Assembly: GCF_029963765.1 (NCBI RefSeq)
Contig: NZ_JALBYU010000011.1
Location: forward strand, 1-64,000
Direction of reading: 5' to 3'
Length of the DNA stretch: 64,000 nucleotides
Source of the DNA: Pseudomonas sp. UYIF39
GTDB lineage: Bacteria; Pseudomonadota; Gammaproteobacteria; Pseudomonadales; Pseudomonadaceae
Shown: in pieces, positions 9,711 through 19,325 of the stretch
Layout of the letters: the number at the start of each line of letters is the position of its first letter
Position numbering within the stretch: position 1 is the stretch's first letter
Notes under the pieces: generated by a model
What the model was told of the DNA's origin: nothing
Databases searched by the model: none
Seen by the model: only the letters and a program-made list of their open reading frames with translations
Made by a program: the position numbers and the translations under genes

Positions 9711-12557
9711 ATGGATAAGACCTACCAGCCGCACGCCATTGAAACTTCCTGGTACAACACCTGGGAGTCAGAGAATTACTTCGCCCCGCAAGGCGCGGGC
9801 GAGTCCTACACCATCATGATCCCGCCGCCGAACGTCACCGGCAGCCTGCACATGGGTCACGGCTTCAACAACGCGATCATGGACGCCCTGATCCGTTTCC
9901 GCCGCATGCAGGGTCGTAACACCCTGTGGCAGCCGGGTACCGACCACGCCGGTATCGCCACGCAAATGCTGGTGGAGCGTCAACTCGAAGCCCAGGGCCA
10001 GAATCGTCACGATCTGGGCCGTGAGAAATTCCTCGAAAAAGTCTGGGAATGGAAGGATCAGTCCGGCGGCAACATCAGCCGTCAGATCCGCCGCCTCGGC
10101 TCGTCCGTGGACTGGGGCCGCGAGCGCTTCACCATGGACGACGGCCTTTCGGAAGCCGTGAAAGAAGCCTTTGTGCGCCTGCACGAAGACGGCCTGATCT
10201 ACCGCGGCAAGCGCCTGGTCAACTGGGACACCAAGTTGCACACGGCGATTTCCGACCTCGAGGTGGAAAACCACGACGAGAAAGGTTTCCTGTGGAACCT
10301 GAAATACCCGCTGGCCGATGGCGCCAAGACCGCTGAAGGCAACGACTACCTGATCGTCGCGACCACCCGCCCGGAAACCATGCTCGGCGACTCCGCCGTA
10401 GCGGTTAACCCGAACGATGAACGCTACCAAGCCCTGATCGGCAAATTTGTCGAGCTGCCGCTGGTCGGCCGCCGCATTCCGATCATCGCCGATGATTACT
10501 GCGATCCTGAATTCGGCACCGGCTGCGTGAAAATCACCCCGGCCCACGATTTCAACGACTACGAAGTCGGCAAGCGCCACAACCTGCCGCTGCTGAACAT
10601 CTTCGACAAGAACGCCGCCGTACTGCCGGCCTGTCAGGTGTTCAACCTCGACGGCACGCTGAACGAAAGCATCGACGGCAAGATTCCGGCCGAATACGCC
10701 GGCCTCGACCGTTTCGAAGCGCGCAAGCAAATCGTTGCTGCATTCGACGCCGCTGGCCTGTTGGTCAGCGTTGATGATCACGCCCTGAAAGTGCCGAAAG
10801 GCGACCGTTCCGGCACCATCATTGAGCCGTGGCTGACCGACCAATGGTATGTGTCGACCAAGCCTTTGGCTGAGCCAGCCATCGCAGCTGTTGAAGACGG
10901 TCGCATCGCGTTCGTGCCGAAACAGTACGAAAACATGTACTTCTCGTGGATGCGCGACATCCAGGACTGGTGCATCAGCCGTCAGTTGTGGTGGGGCCAC
11001 CGGATTCCGGCCTGGTACGACGAGTCGGGCAAGGTCTACGTCGGTCGCGACGAAGCCGAAGTACGTGCCAAGCACAACCTCGGCCCGGACGTTGCGCTGC
11101 AACAGGACAACGACGTTCTCGACACCTGGTTCAGTTCGGGCCTGTGGACATTCTCGACGCTCGGCTGGCCTGAGCAGACCGAATTCCTGAAGAAATTCCA
11201 CTCCACCGACGTGCTGGTGACCGGCTTCGACATCATTTTCTTCTGGGTTGCCCGGATGATCATGCTCACCATGCACTTGGTGAAGAACGAAGACGGCACA
11301 CCGCAAGTTCCGTTCAAGACCGTTTATGTTCATGGCCTGGTGCGAGATGGCCAAGGCCAGAAGATGTCCAAGTCCAAGGGCAACGTCCTGGACCCGCTGG
11401 ACATCATCGACGGCATCGAGCTCGAAGACCTGGTGCAGAAACGCACCTCCGGCATGATGCAGCCGAAACTGGCGAAGAAGATCGAGAAGCAGACCCGCGA
11501 CGAGTTCGCCGACGGCATCGCCAGCTACGGCACCGACGCCCTGCGCTTCACCTTCTGCTCGCTGGCCTCCACCGGTCGCGACATCAAGTTCGACATGGGC
11601 CGCGTCGAAGGCTATCGCAACTTCTGCAACAAGATCTGGAACGCCGCGCGTTATGTTCTGGACAAGGGCGAAGACTGCGGCCAGAACGGCGAGGCTTACG
11701 AGCTGTCACTGGCGGATCGCTGGATCATCTCGCAGCTGCAGCGCACCGAAGCCGAAGTGACCCGTCAGCTCGACCAGTTCCGTTTCGACCTGGCCGCACA
11801 AGCCTTGTACGAGTTCATCTGGAACCAGTATTGCGACTGGTACCTGGAACTCTCCAAGCCTGTGCTGTGGGACGAAAACGCGCCGATCGAACGTCAGCGT
11901 GGCACCCGCCGCACGCTGGTTCGGGTATTGGAAGTCGCGCTGCGTCTGGCACATCCGTTCATGCCGTTCATCACCGAAGAAATCTGGCAGCGTATCGCGC
12001 CGCTGGCCGGTATCGAAGGCAAGACGATCATGCTGCAACCGTGGCCAGTGGCCAATGAAGAGCGCATCGATCCGGCCGCCGAGAACGACATCGAATGGCT
12101 CAAAGGCCTGATGCTCGGCACGCGTAACATCCGTGGCGAAATGAACATCGGTCCTGGCAAGCCGTTGAACCTGTTCCTGAAAAACGTCAGCGCCGAAGAT
12201 CAGCGTCGTCTCACCGAGAACGAAGCCCTGCTGAAGAAGCTGGCTCGCCTCGAATCGATCACCGTGTTGGCTGCTGGCGAAGAAGCACCGCTGTCCGCCA
12301 CCGCACTGGTTGGCGAGATGGAAGTGCTGGTGCCGATGGCCGGACTGATCGACAAAGACGCCGAACTGGCGCGTCTGGACAAGGAAATCCTGCGTCTACA
12401 GGGCGAAGTTCAGCGCGTGGGCGGCAAGCTGTCCAACGCCGGTTTCGTCGACAAGGCCCCGGCCGAAGTCATCGAGAAGGAACGCGCCAAACTGGCTGAA
12501 GCAGAACAGGCTTTGGGCAAGTTGGCCGAGCAGCATGCGCGGATTGCCAGCCTGTAA
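9711..12557 (+). CDS. valS: Valyl-tRNA synthetase
   Basis: ValRS charges tRNA-Val in the cytoplasm and edits mischarged threonine. The 948-residue class I enzyme has HMGH (residues 47-50, the HIGH motif), the CP1 editing domain with [22 protein letters not shown] (551-555), an anticodon-binding domain, and a C-terminal coiled-coil arm that starts near [20 protein letters not shown]. Length fits the family. A strong terminator follows. Confidence 0.98.
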   Translation: MDKTYQPHAIETSWYNTWESENYFAPQGAGESYTIMIPPPNVTGSLHMGHGFNNAIMDALIRFRRMQGRNTLWQPGTDHAGIATQMLVERQLEAQGQNRHDLGREKFLEKVWEWKDQSGGNISRQIRRLGSSVDWGRERFTMDDGLSEAVKEAFVRLHEDGLIYRGKRLVNWDTKLHTAISDLEVENHDEKGFLWNLKYPLADGAKTAEGNDYLIVATTRPETMLGDSAVAVNPNDERYQALIGKFVELPLVGRRIPIIADDYCDPEFGTGCVKITPAHDFNDYEVGKRHNLPLLNIFDKNAAVLPACQVFNLDGTLNESIDGKIPAEYAGLDRFEARKQIVAAFDAAGLLVSVDDHALKVPKGDRSGTIIEPWLTDQWYVSTKPLAEPAIAAVEDGRIAFVPKQYENMYFSWMRDIQDWCISRQLWWGHRIPAWYDESGKVYVGRDEAEVRAKHNLGPDVALQQDNDVLDTWFSSGLWTFSTLGWPEQTEFLKKFHSTDVLVTGFDIIFFWVARMIMLTMHLVKNEDGTPQVPFKTVYVHGLVRDGQGQKMSKSKGNVLDPLDIIDGIELEDLVQKRTSGMMQPKLAKKIEKQTRDEFADGIASYGTDALRFTFCSLASTGRDIKFDMGRVEGYRNFCNKIWNAARYVLDKGEDCGQNGEAYELSLADRWIISQLQRTEAEVTRQLDQFRFDLAAQALYEFIWNQYCDWYLELSKPVLWDENAPIERQRGTRRTLVRVLEVALRLAHPFMPFITEEIWQRIAPLAGIEGKTIMLQPWPVANEERIDPAAENDIEWLKGLMLGTRNIRGEMNIGPGKPLNLFLKNVSAEDQRRLTENEALLKKLARLESITVLAAGEEAPLSATALVGEMEVLVPMAGLIDKDAELARLDKEILRLQGEVQRVGGKLSNAGFVDKAPAEVIEKERAKLAEAEQALGKLAEQHARIASL

Positions 12558-12574
12558 CGGCAAATCGCAATGAA

Positions 12575-12607
12575 AACGGGAGGCCTGGTGGCCTCCCGTT
12601 TTTTTTT
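12575..12607 (+). terminator. Intrinsic terminator of valS
   Basis: An 11-bp GC-rich stem (AACGGGAGGCC pairing with GGCCTCCCGTT) with a TGGT loop is followed by a run of nine T. It lies 17 nt after the valS stop. Confidence 0.93.
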
Positions 12608-12677
12608 GCGCCGAGAATCCCCCGTAGATGTGGGACAATACCCGCCACTTTTAGCCATACCCGAATCGACCACGCCC

Positions 12678-13700
12678 ATGAACGCCCCCCGCACACCCCG
12701 CCCCGCGCGCAAGAAGCCTGACACCGCCACCCCGGCCAAAGCCGTGGAGCCCCGCGAGAAGGCCAGCCTGCATCCGCGCAACCGCCATCAGGGTCGTTAC
12801 GACTTCCCGGCGCTGATCAAAACCACGCCGGAACTGGCGAAGTTCGTGATCATCAATCCGTACGGCAAGGAAAGTATCGACTTCGCCAGCCCGGACGCAG
12901 TGCGGGTGTTCAACCGTGCGTTGCTCAAGTCGTTCTACGGCGTCGCCCATTGGGACATCCCGGCCGACTACCTCTGCCCACCGGTTCCGGGGCGTGCCGA
13001 CTACGTGCACTTCCTGGCCGACCTGCTGGCCAGCGTCAACGACGGCGAAATCCCACGTGGTGCACCGGTCAAGGTGCTCGATATCGGCATGGGCGCCAAC
13101 TGCGTCTATCCGTTGATCGGCTACAGCGACTACCGCTGGCACTTCCTCGGCTCGGAAATCGACCCGACGGCCGTGGCCGCCGCCAAAGCCATCGTGCAGT
13201 CCAACGGACTGAACAAAGCCATCCAGTTGCGCCAGCAAACTAATCCCAAGCACATTTTGTTGGGCCTGCTCGAACCCGGCGAACGCTTTGACCTGACCAT
13301 GTGCAACCCGCCGTTCCACGCCTCGATGGACGAAGCGACCAAAGGCAGCGAGCGTAAATGGCGCGCCCTGGGCCGTGCCGATCCAAAACGCAAACTGCCG
13401 GTGCTGAACTTTGGCGGCCAATCGGCAGAATTGTGGTGTGAAGGTGGCGAAGCACGATTTGTGACGCAACTGATCGCTGAGAGCGCGCATTTCCAACACA
13501 AAGTGCTTTGGTTCAGCACCCTGGTCTCGAAAGCCTCCAACCTGCCGGCGATCCAGACGGCGCTGAAAAAGGCCGGCGTACTGGAAAGCCAGGTTGTGGA
13601 AATGTCTCAGGGGCAGAAGCAAAGCCGCTTCGTCGCCTGGACCTTCCAGACCAAGTCCGAGCAGCAGGTCTGGCGCGAACGTTGGGCTCGCAAAAGCTGA
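12678..13700 (+). CDS. rlmF: 23S rRNA (adenine-1618-N6)-methyltransferase RlmF
   Basis: RlmF methylates A1618 of 23S rRNA with S-adenosylmethionine. The 340-residue protein has a basic Ala/Pro-rich N-terminus, the SAM motif [15 protein letters not shown] and the adenine-methylase motif NPPF at residues 210-213. I chose the ATG at 12678 ([14 protein letters not shown]) because the open frame further upstream runs through the valS terminator. Confidence 0.93.
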   Translation: MNAPRTPRPARKKPDTATPAKAVEPREKASLHPRNRHQGRYDFPALIKTTPELAKFVIINPYGKESIDFASPDAVRVFNRALLKSFYGVAHWDIPADYLCPPVPGRADYVHFLADLLASVNDGEIPRGAPVKVLDIGMGANCVYPLIGYSDYRWHFLGSEIDPTAVAAAKAIVQSNGLNKAIQLRQQTNPKHILLGLLEPGERFDLTMCNPPFHASMDEATKGSERKWRALGRADPKRKLPVLNFGGQSAELWCEGGEARFVTQLIAESAHFQHKVLWFSTLVSKASNLPAIQTALKKAGVLESQVVEMSQGQKQSRFVAWTFQTKSEQQVWRERWARKS

Positions 13701-13707
13701 TTGACCC

Positions 13708-13797
13708 TGTGGGAGCGAGCTTGCTCGCGATGAGGCCATAACATTCAGCACAAGTGTTGACTGACAGGCCGCCATCGCGAGCAAGCTCGCTCCCACA
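13708..13797. repeat. Complete REPIN (90 bp)
   Basis: Two inverted REP arms (TGTGGGAGCGAGCTTGCTCG at the left, its reverse complement at the right) flank a spacer of about 40 bp. It closely matches the element at 28961-29050. Each arm is itself palindromic (GAGCAAGCTCGCTC). It lies between rlmF and the HU terminator. Confidence 0.92.
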
Positions 13798-13832
13798 TTG
13801 GTATAGCGGTGCTGGTGGTAAATCGCAGACAC

Positions 13833-13873
13833 AAAAAAGCCGTGCCCGGATCACTCCGGAGCACGGCTTTTTT
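13833..13873 (-). terminator. Bidirectional terminator after the HU gene
   Basis: AAAAAAGCCGTGC and GCACGGCTTTTTT pair perfectly; the intervening CCGG-ATCACT-CCGG extends the stem. There is a T run on both strands. It serves the minus-strand HU gene, which ends 10 nt away. Confidence 0.92.
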
Positions 13874-13882
13874 TACTGCGTC

Positions 13883-14164
13883 TTACTTGTTAACAGCGTC
13901 GGTCAGGCCTTTGGCCACAACCAGCTTGATAACTTTCTTGGCAGCGATTTCGATGGCAGCGCCAGTCGAAGGGTTGCGGCCAGTACGGGCAGGACGCTCA
14001 GTCACTTTCAGTTTGCCGATACCTGGCAGAGTGATTTCGCCGCCGTTTTCCAGCTGATCGGCAACGATTTGGCCCAGTTGGTCCAGAGCGTTACGCGCGG
14101 TGGTTTTTGGCGCGTCGATAGCTTCAGCGATGTCGGCGATCAGTTGGTCTTTAGTAAGAGCCAT
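13883..14164 (-). CDS. DNA-binding protein HU (HupN-like)
   Basis: This is a 93-residue histone-like nucleoid protein that bends DNA non-specifically as a dimer. It begins MALTKDQLIADIAEAIDAPK and carries the DNA-binding arm with TGRNPSTGAAI, including the intercalating proline. The start at 14164 has the AAGGAA-type ribosome site; the longer upstream frame has no HU homology. The neighbourhood (valS-rlmF side, next to yejK) corresponds to the HupN gene of P. putida, one of several HU paralogues in Pseudomonas. Confidence 0.95.
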   Translation of the reverse strand: MALTKDQLIADIAEAIDAPKTTARNALDQLGQIVADQLENGGEITLPGIGKLKVTERPARTGRNPSTGAAIEIAAKKVIKLVVAKGLTDAVNK

Positions 14165-14559
14165 GTAGTGTTCCTTCCCTATCAAATTCATATGGATTGC
14201 AGAGTGCAGTGTCAGCCATCGAGCCCGATCTTCTGGATCTGGCACCCTCGGCCATAACCGCGACGAGTCGGGGTTATAGATACCGAAATCAGGGTTTGGT
14301 TCGACCTGACAAATGCTGAATGCACGCTTAACGCAGTGACTTCGCGTAAGACCGGGCAAAACTAGCACAGAGACGGGGAAATATCCGCCTCTAGCTACCC
14401 ATTTGGTCAGGTTTATTGCTCTAAAACTGTAAAAAACAGCATAAGCGCAATCGGACACCTGCGAATTGCCCTTCGTGCCGCGCCAAAACCAGTGGTTGCG
14501 GTACACTGAGCGCTTTTTCGGGGAGCACGCCCTCCTCTCTTCAATCAGCCGAGAAGCCC
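14165..14559. other. Divergent HU/yejK intergenic region
   Basis: About 395 bases between two divergent nucleoid-protein genes. It should hold both promoters and an HU 5' leader. AT-rich tracts occur near 14400-14450 (TTTATTGCTC, ACTGTAAAAAACAG). I could not assign a well-spaced promoter and saw no ORF of note. Confidence 0.45.
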
Positions 14560-15564
14560 ATGCCGATCCGTCATTGCATCGTCCACCTGATCGACAAAAA
14601 ACCCGACGGCACACCTGCAGTTCTCCACGCTCGCGATTCTGAACTGGCCGAGTCGAGCGCCATCGAGTACATGCTTGCCGACCTCAATGAGAGCTACAAC
14701 GCCAAACAAGGCAAGGCCTGGGGTTTCTTCCATGCCGAGTCCGGGGCGCATCCGTTCAGCGGCTGGCTGAAGGAATACCTCGATGGCGGCAAGGACTTCA
14801 CAGCGTTCAGCCGGGTGGCGGTGGAACATCTGCAAAAGCTGATGGAGGAATCGAACCTCTCTGTGGGCGGCCACGTGCTGTTTGCGCATTATCAGCAAGG
14901 CATGACCGACTACCTGGCGATCGCCCTGCTACACCACAGTGAAGGCGTTGCAGTGACCGATCAACTGGACGTGACCCCGTCCCGGCACCTGGATCTGGGC
15001 CAACTGCACCTGGCGGCACGGATCAACGTGTCCGAGTGGCAGAACAACAAGCAGTCCAAGCAGTACATTTCGTTCATCAAAGGCAAGAACGGCAAAAAGG
15101 TTTCGGAGTATTTCCGCGACTTCATCGGCTGCCAGGAAGGCGTCGACGGCCCCGGCGAAACCCGCACCCTGCTCAAAGCCTTCAGTGACTTCGTCGAAAG
15201 CGAAGACCTGCCGGAAGAGTCCGCCCGCGAGAAGACCAAGACCCTGGTGGATTACGCCAGCAGCCAGGCAAAATTGGGCGAACCCATGGGTCTGGAAGAA
15301 CTCTCGGAGCTGATCGACGAAGAACGCCCGAAAGCCTTCTACGACCACATCCGCAACAAGGACTACGGCCTGTCGCCGGAGATCCCGGCAGATAAACGGA
15401 CCCTCAACCAGTTCCGTCGCTTCACCGGTCGCGCCGAAGGCCTGTCCATCAGCTTCGAAGCGCACCTGCTGGGCTCGAAGATCGAATACGACGAAGAAGC
15501 CGGCACGCTGATCATCAAAGGTCTGCCGACCCAACTCACCGATCAGCTCAAGCGACGTAACTGA
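14560..15564 (+). CDS. yejK: Nucleoid-associated protein YejK (NdpA)
   Basis: YejK/NdpA is a nucleoid-associated protein. The 334-residue product begins [19 protein letters not shown], typical of the family, with conserved [20 protein letters not shown] in the middle. It is divergent from the HU gene, so two nucleoid proteins share an intergenic region. Its TGA overlaps the ATG of the following glutaredoxin gene by one base. Confidence 0.93.
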   Translation: MPIRHCIVHLIDKKPDGTPAVLHARDSELAESSAIEYMLADLNESYNAKQGKAWGFFHAESGAHPFSGWLKEYLDGGKDFTAFSRVAVEHLQKLMEESNLSVGGHVLFAHYQQGMTDYLAIALLHHSEGVAVTDQLDVTPSRHLDLGQLHLAARINVSEWQNNKQSKQYISFIKGKNGKKVSEYFRDFIGCQEGVDGPGETRTLLKAFSDFVESEDLPEESAREKTKTLVDYASSQAKLGEPMGLEELSELIDEERPKAFYDHIRNKDYGLSPEIPADKRTLNQFRRFTGRAEGLSISFEAHLLGSKIEYDEEAGTLIIKGLPTQLTDQLKRRN

Positions 15565-15914
15565 TGCTCGGCGGCGTACTGAAGAAATGCCTGCTGATCC
15601 TGCTGGTGGTCGTGGTCTACCAGAACTGGGGCAAGATCGAGCGGGTGTTCCATCCGGCGCAGGGGGTGTCGGAGCAGACTCAGGCCAAGGCCAACGTCGT
15701 GCTCTACGCCACTGAATGGTGTGGTTACTGCAAACTGACTCGGCGCTTTCTCGATCAGAAGGGCATTCCCTATAAGGAGTTCGATATCGAGAAGGATGCC
15801 GAGGCGCGCAAGGCCTACGAGGCGCTAGGTGGCGGCGGGATTCCGATCATCGATGTGAACGGGACGTTGATTCGCGGGTATGACCCGGACAGCATTCTCG
15901 CCGCACTGAAGTAA
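15564..15914 (+). CDS. Membrane-anchored glutaredoxin-like protein
   Basis: This 116-residue protein has an N-terminal hydrophobic segment (residues 6-20, CLLILLVVVVY) that probably anchors or exports it, followed by a glutaredoxin fold from about residue 44. The redox site is CGYC (Cys53, Cys56) and the substrate-binding cis-proline lies in GGGGIPIID. It is a dithiol glutaredoxin type likely facing the periplasm or membrane. Translation is probably coupled to yejK (TGATG). Confidence 0.88.
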   Translation: MLGGVLKKCLLILLVVVVYQNWGKIERVFHPAQGVSEQTQAKANVVLYATEWCGYCKLTRRFLDQKGIPYKEFDIEKDAEARKAYEALGGGGIPIIDVNGTLIRGYDPDSILAALK

Positions 15915-15932
15915 TCCATCAGGGTTATCAAT

Positions 15933-16032
15933 ACCTGTGGCGATGGGATTTATCCCCGTTGGGCTGCGAAGCGGCCCCAAAGAAAAGGGACTGCTACGCA
16001 GTCCAACGGGGATAAATCCCCTCGCCACAGGT
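15933..16032. repeat. REPIN-like inverted repeat, GTGGCGA class
   Basis: ACCTGTGGCGA at the left pairs with TCGCCACAGGT at the right, and the homology continues through GGGATTTATCCCCGTTGG and its complement. The central loop contains GCTGCGAAGCGGCCCC. A different repeat family from the GAGCAAGCTC elements; related to the elements at 30985-31016 and 45352-45518. Confidence 0.85.
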
Positions 16033-16039
16033 GTTTGTG

Positions 16040-16975
16040 TCAGCGTTTTTCGATGCGGAACCCGAATCGCGGAAAGTGCACATGCACCACACCGCCCCGC
16101 TCGTCTTCACGACGCAGAATCAATTCTTCACTGCCCGCAAACAGCAACTCACCCGCCACCGGGTCAACGCCGTAATCGATGGCGGCAATGACCACCTGCT
16201 GTCCAATCTCAAAACCATTCGGCTCGTCGAATTGCTCATCCGGCAATGCGGCCGGTGTGGCATTGCGCGCAACCTCCAGCGCCTCCTCGGACGTCATCTC
16301 GCTGAACGCACCATGACCGAAGCCCAACACGCGACTCAGCCACGCCGAAACCGCCGGATAAGCATCGACCAACGGTGACGTGACGGGCGTAGCCTTGAGG
16401 AACCACAACGGATGGGCCAGGGCAAAGTCGGCAATCGACGGCTCGCCGAACAGGAAGTCGCCCTGTTCGCGCTGAAGCTGTTGCTCCAGACGCGCCATGA
16501 TCGTCGGCCACTGATGCCGGGCCTGTTCAGCCGACAACCGTGTGACGCTGCCACCGCTGAACAACTCTGTGCGATCGGCAATGAACGCCTTGATCGCTTC
16601 CGGTGGCATATGGCCAAAGCGCACGGCGACCGATTCCGGTTGAAACACCAGGCTGACCGCGTGCTGGAACACCACCGAATCCGCCCACGCGGCGAAGGTC
16701 GCAGCGATCATTTCCTGACCTTCCGGGAAGAACGCCGGCAAGGCTTTTTCCTGCTCCAGACGACGGGCGATCAACGACGTGTCGCAATAGATATCCGCGC
16801 CAATCTGCAATACCGGCGTTTTGCGGTAGCCGCCGGTCAGGGCGGTCAGGTCGGGTTTTGGCATCACCGGCGAGATCTTCACCGAGCGCCAGGACAGCCC
16901 CTTGAAGCCCAGCAGCAAGCGGGCCTTTTCAGCAAAAGGGGACGTCGGGTAATGATGAAGAATTAACTCTGACAT
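16040..16975 (-). CDS. Glutathione S-transferase family protein with C-terminal extension
   Basis: The 311-residue protein has an N-terminal thioredoxin-like GST domain (HHYPTSPFAEKARLLL, and the YRKTPVLQIG motif with cis-proline) and a helical GST C-domain to about residue 225. The remaining roughly 85 residues form an apparent beta-rich module (IGQQVVIAAIDYGVDP, VHVHFPRFGFRIEKR) beyond a standard GST, which is usually 200-230 residues. The substrate is unknown. It stands alone between two REP or gene boundaries and is not obviously in an operon. Confidence 0.88.
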   Translation of the reverse strand: MSELILHHYPTSPFAEKARLLLGFKGLSWRSVKISPVMPKPDLTALTGGYRKTPVLQIGADIYCDTSLIARRLEQEKALPAFFPEGQEMIAATFAAWADSVVFQHAVSLVFQPESVAVRFGHMPPEAIKAFIADRTELFSGGSVTRLSAEQARHQWPTIMARLEQQLQREQGDFLFGEPSIADFALAHPLWFLKATPVTSPLVDAYPAVSAWLSRVLGFGHGAFSEMTSEEALEVARNATPAALPDEQFDEPNGFEIGQQVVIAAIDYGVDPVAGELLFAGSEELILRREDERGGVVHVHFPRFGFRIEKR

Positions 16976-17063
16976 GCTCGGCTCCGCCGCACGGATAAGG
17001 AATCAGCAGCTTAACGCGCATTCCCTGAGCAGCACACCCATCTGCCTGATGGGAACTTATCAG

Positions 17064-17384
17064 TCAGATTGATAAGCCCGTAGCAGCGGTCGCCACCAAG
17101 CACTCCTTGGCGCTTTTCTTGAGTTTTTTGATCAGCCGTTCCTGCCGCAGCGCTTCGCTTTTATCGCGGCAGGCTTCGGTGTAAACCAATGCCACGGCAG
17201 GGCTGGAAAGAAAAAAGCGTGCGCCCTTGCCACTCTGGTGAGTGGCGAAGCGGCGCACGGGATCATCGCTGACCCCGCAGTAGAGCGAACCATTGGCCGC
17301 GCGAACGAGGTAGACGAACCAGGGTTTGCTGACAGGCAGCGTCGGCTCGGCGGCAATGACGGAAGATTCGCTGGCGGTGTTCAC
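17064..17384 (-). CDS. GIY-YIG nuclease family protein (YhbQ-like)
   Basis: The 106-residue protein has a single GIY-YIG domain: FVYLVR for GIY and LYCGVS for YIG, followed by the conserved RF-T-H-SGKGARF segment and a C-terminal KKLKKSAKE helix. It belongs to the UPF0213 group of stand-alone small GIY-YIG proteins, whose cellular role is poorly defined but linked to DNA cleavage or repair. Convergent or overlapping signals are absent. Confidence 0.9.
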   Translation of the reverse strand: MNTASESSVIAAEPTLPVSKPWFVYLVRAANGSLYCGVSDDPVRRFATHQSGKGARFFLSSPAVALVYTEACRDKSEALRQERLIKKLKKSAKECLVATAATGLSI

Positions 17385-17424
17385 GTGACGTTCAAGGCTT
17401 GAAAGGAAACAAGCCGCGATCTTA

Positions 17425-17895
17425 TCAGCGACTGGCCTGGAATGCCTTCAGCCCCTTCAAGGCTTGCGCACGCACGGCGTTTCTCACCGCCGGCGTCCAG
17501 CCCAACAACAGCCCCTTGAAACCTAGCGCCTGTCGAGACCAGGCCCACATGTCGAAGCTGTCGTGGTGTTCGCAGATCTTGCCGTCGCGAAAAACAAAAC
17601 GTGCCTGAATGTCGTTGACCACAGTGTTGCCGGTCTGGCTGAACAGGTACTTCGCCACCCAATGGGCGCCGCCCGTGCGCTCGTCGCTGCGCACGTTATC
17701 GAACGTCAGGGAAAAATCCTTGGCCCGGGTAGTGAGCATGCGCCACATGTCGCCGGCCTCTTGGCCGCGCAGTTCACCGAACGCCGGATCGCTGAACACC
17801 ACGTCGTCGGTATAGCAGGCGCTCATGGCCTCGGCATCCAGCCGCTGGAAGGCTTGGTAGAACTGGGTGATCAATGCGTTGTGGGCATCACTCAT
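17425..17895 (-). CDS. SnoaL-like (NTF2-fold) protein
   Basis: The 156-residue protein begins [20 protein letters not shown] and has the SnoaL_2 pattern: an N-terminal helix, [18 protein letters not shown], and a beta-sheet ending in [23 protein letters not shown]2-fold proteins of this type include polyketide cyclases and steroid isomerase-like enzymes, but the substrate cannot be inferred. The genes on both sides give no pathway clue. Confidence 0.85.
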   Translation of the reverse strand: MSDAHNALITQFYQAFQRLDAEAMSACYTDDVVFSDPAFGELRGQEAGDMWRMLTTRAKDFSLTFDNVRSDERTGGAHWVAKYLFSQTGNTVVNDIQARFVFRDGKICEHHDSFDMWAWSRQALGFKGLLLGWTPAVRNAVRAQALKGLKAFQASR

Positions 17896-17964
17896 GGACA
17901 GGCTCCCTGCGCTTGCAAAGTGGTTTCAAAAGATTGCCTGCACGATAGTCAACAAAGGCGCGAA

Positions 17965-18001
17965 ACACTATCGGCATTCGTGAGCCGAATACCGACAGTG
18001 T
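17965..18001 (-). terminator. Hairpin downstream of the MFS gene
   Basis: CACTATCGGCATTCG and CGAATACCGACAGTG pair over 15 positions with two wobbles and a TGAGC-type loop, 8 nt after the transporter stop on the minus strand. Only a short TTT follows, so termination is plausible but not certain. Confidence 0.55.
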
Positions 18002-18008
18002 GCGGATG

Positions 18009-19325
18009 TCAGACCTTTTCGCTTTCGACCTGGACGTACAGCGAACGTCCGGCGCCCAGGCCGGCGATGATCGCCCCGAGGCCGATGATGCCGAAAATCC
18101 AGCCCAAGGCGTTCCAGCCGCCGGTCCAGTCATGCACGATGCCGACCGCGAACGGCCCCATGGACGCCAAGGTGTAGCCGAAGCCCTGGGCCATGCTCGA
18201 CAGGTTCGCCGCGACATGGGCGTCCCGCGAACGCAGCACGATCAGGGTCAACGCCAGACTGAACGTACCGCCCTGCCCAAGACCCAGCAGGATCGCCCAG
18301 CCCCACAAGCCTTCGATCGGTGCGTAAAGACAACCGAACAGGCCGCCAAGGGTCAGCAGCATGACGATGACGATCGCCAGACGCTGATCCTTGCCACGCG
18401 TCGCCAGCCATGGCGCCGCCAGTGAACTCGCCAACTGAACGATGACCGAGCCTGACAGCACCAGACCCGCCTGGGTCGGCGTCAGACCGCGACCGATCAG
18501 GATCGACGGCAACCAGCCGAACACAATGTAGGCCAGAGAAGATTGCAGGCCCATGTAGAGCGTCACCTGCCAGGCCAGTGGATCACGCAACAGACCGCGA
18601 ACCCGATACGCGACGTTGTGCGCGCCGTGTTTCTGCCCGACTTGTGGCAACCAGAAAATCGCCGCGACCAATGCCGGAACCACCCAGAAGCCGAGCCCCA
18701 AGGCCCAGCTCTGGTCGAAATGCTCGCTCAACGGCACGGTCGCACCCGCAGCCATCGCCGCCCCCAGGCACAGGGCCATGGTGTAGACGCCGGTCATGGT
18801 GCCCGCGTGTTTCGCAAAGTCGCGTTTAACGATGCCGGGCAGCAATACGCCGATCACACCGATGCTCGCGCCAGCCAGCACGCTGCCGGCAAACAGGCCG
18901 ATCTCGCCGAACGAACTGCGCAGGATGATCCCGCCGGCCAACATCAAGAGAATGCCCAGCACCACTCGCTCGGCACCGAAACGTCGGGCCAGCACGGGCG
19001 CCAGCGGTGCAAACAAGCCGAGGCACAGCACCGGCAACGTCGTCAGCAAACCGGCCTGAGCTGCCGACAAACCGAGGGTTTTCGAAACCTCGCTGAGCAT
19101 CGGCGCCATGCTCGACAGCGCCGGGCGCAGGTTCAGCGCCACCAGAATCAGGCCCAGCAACAGCAGCCACGGCCGCCGCAGGATCGGGTGACTTTGTTGG
19201 ACCTGTTCGTCATCCGCCTCGGCGTCGATCAGCAGCTCTTCGAGCTCCGCCGTGCGCTTGGCGTGGGGGATGCTGCTTTTGTTGACCTGCTGGCTGGACA
19301 TGGGGGTCTCGGTCTCAAGGTTCAT
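18009..19325 (-). CDS. CynX/NimT-type MFS transporter
   Basis: The 438-residue protein has about 12 membrane helices after a hydrophilic acidic N-terminus (ELEELLIDAEADDEQ). The first helix segment reads PWLLLLGLILVALNLRPALS, characteristic of the CynX/NimT family (cyanate and 2-nitroimidazole-type transporters). The start at 19325 overlaps the upstream regulator by 11 nt; an ATG at 19301 is an alternative. It is co-transcribed with and probably controlled by the GntR regulator. Substrate unknown. Confidence 0.88.
   Translation of the reverse strand: MNLETETPMSSQQVNKSSIPHAKRTAELEELLIDAEADDEQVQQSHPILRRPWLLLLGLILVALNLRPALSSMAPMLSEVSKTLGLSAAQAGLLTTLPVLCLGLFAPLAPVLARRFGAERVVLGILLMLAGGIILRSSFGEIGLFAGSVLAGASIGVIGVLLPGIVKRDFAKHAGTMTGVYTMALCLGAAMAAGATVPLSEHFDQSWALGLGFWVVPALVAAIFWLPQVGQKHGAHNVAYRVRGLLRDPLAWQVTLYMGLQSSLAYIVFGWLPSILIGRGLTPTQAGLVLSGSVIVQLASSLAAPWLATRGKDQRLAIVIVMLLTLGGLFGCLYAPIEGLWGWAILLGLGQGGTFSLALTLIVLRSRDAHVAANLSSMAQGFGYTLASMGPFAVGIVHDWTGGWNALGWIFGIIGLGAIIAGLGAGRSLYVQVESEKV

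Noticed and set aside
9768-11354. 528-codon open frame on the minus strand opposite valS
   Set aside because: Antisense to the conserved catalytic part of ValRS; no family features or ribosome site.
12570-12677. Longer N-terminus for RlmF from 12570
   Set aside because: The segment encodes the valS terminator hairpin; the ATG at 12678 fits the family N-terminus.
14165-14614. N-terminal extension of the HU frame up to 14614
   Set aside because: HU homology and a proper ribosome site start at 14164; the extension has no homology to HU and crosses into yejK on the other strand.
17053-17076. CTTATCA-N7-TGATAAG inverted repeat at the end of the GIY-YIG gene, considered as an FNR-type site or terminator
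   Set aside because: It does not match TTGAT-N4-ATCAA, has no U tract, and partly lies within the coding end; treated as incidental.
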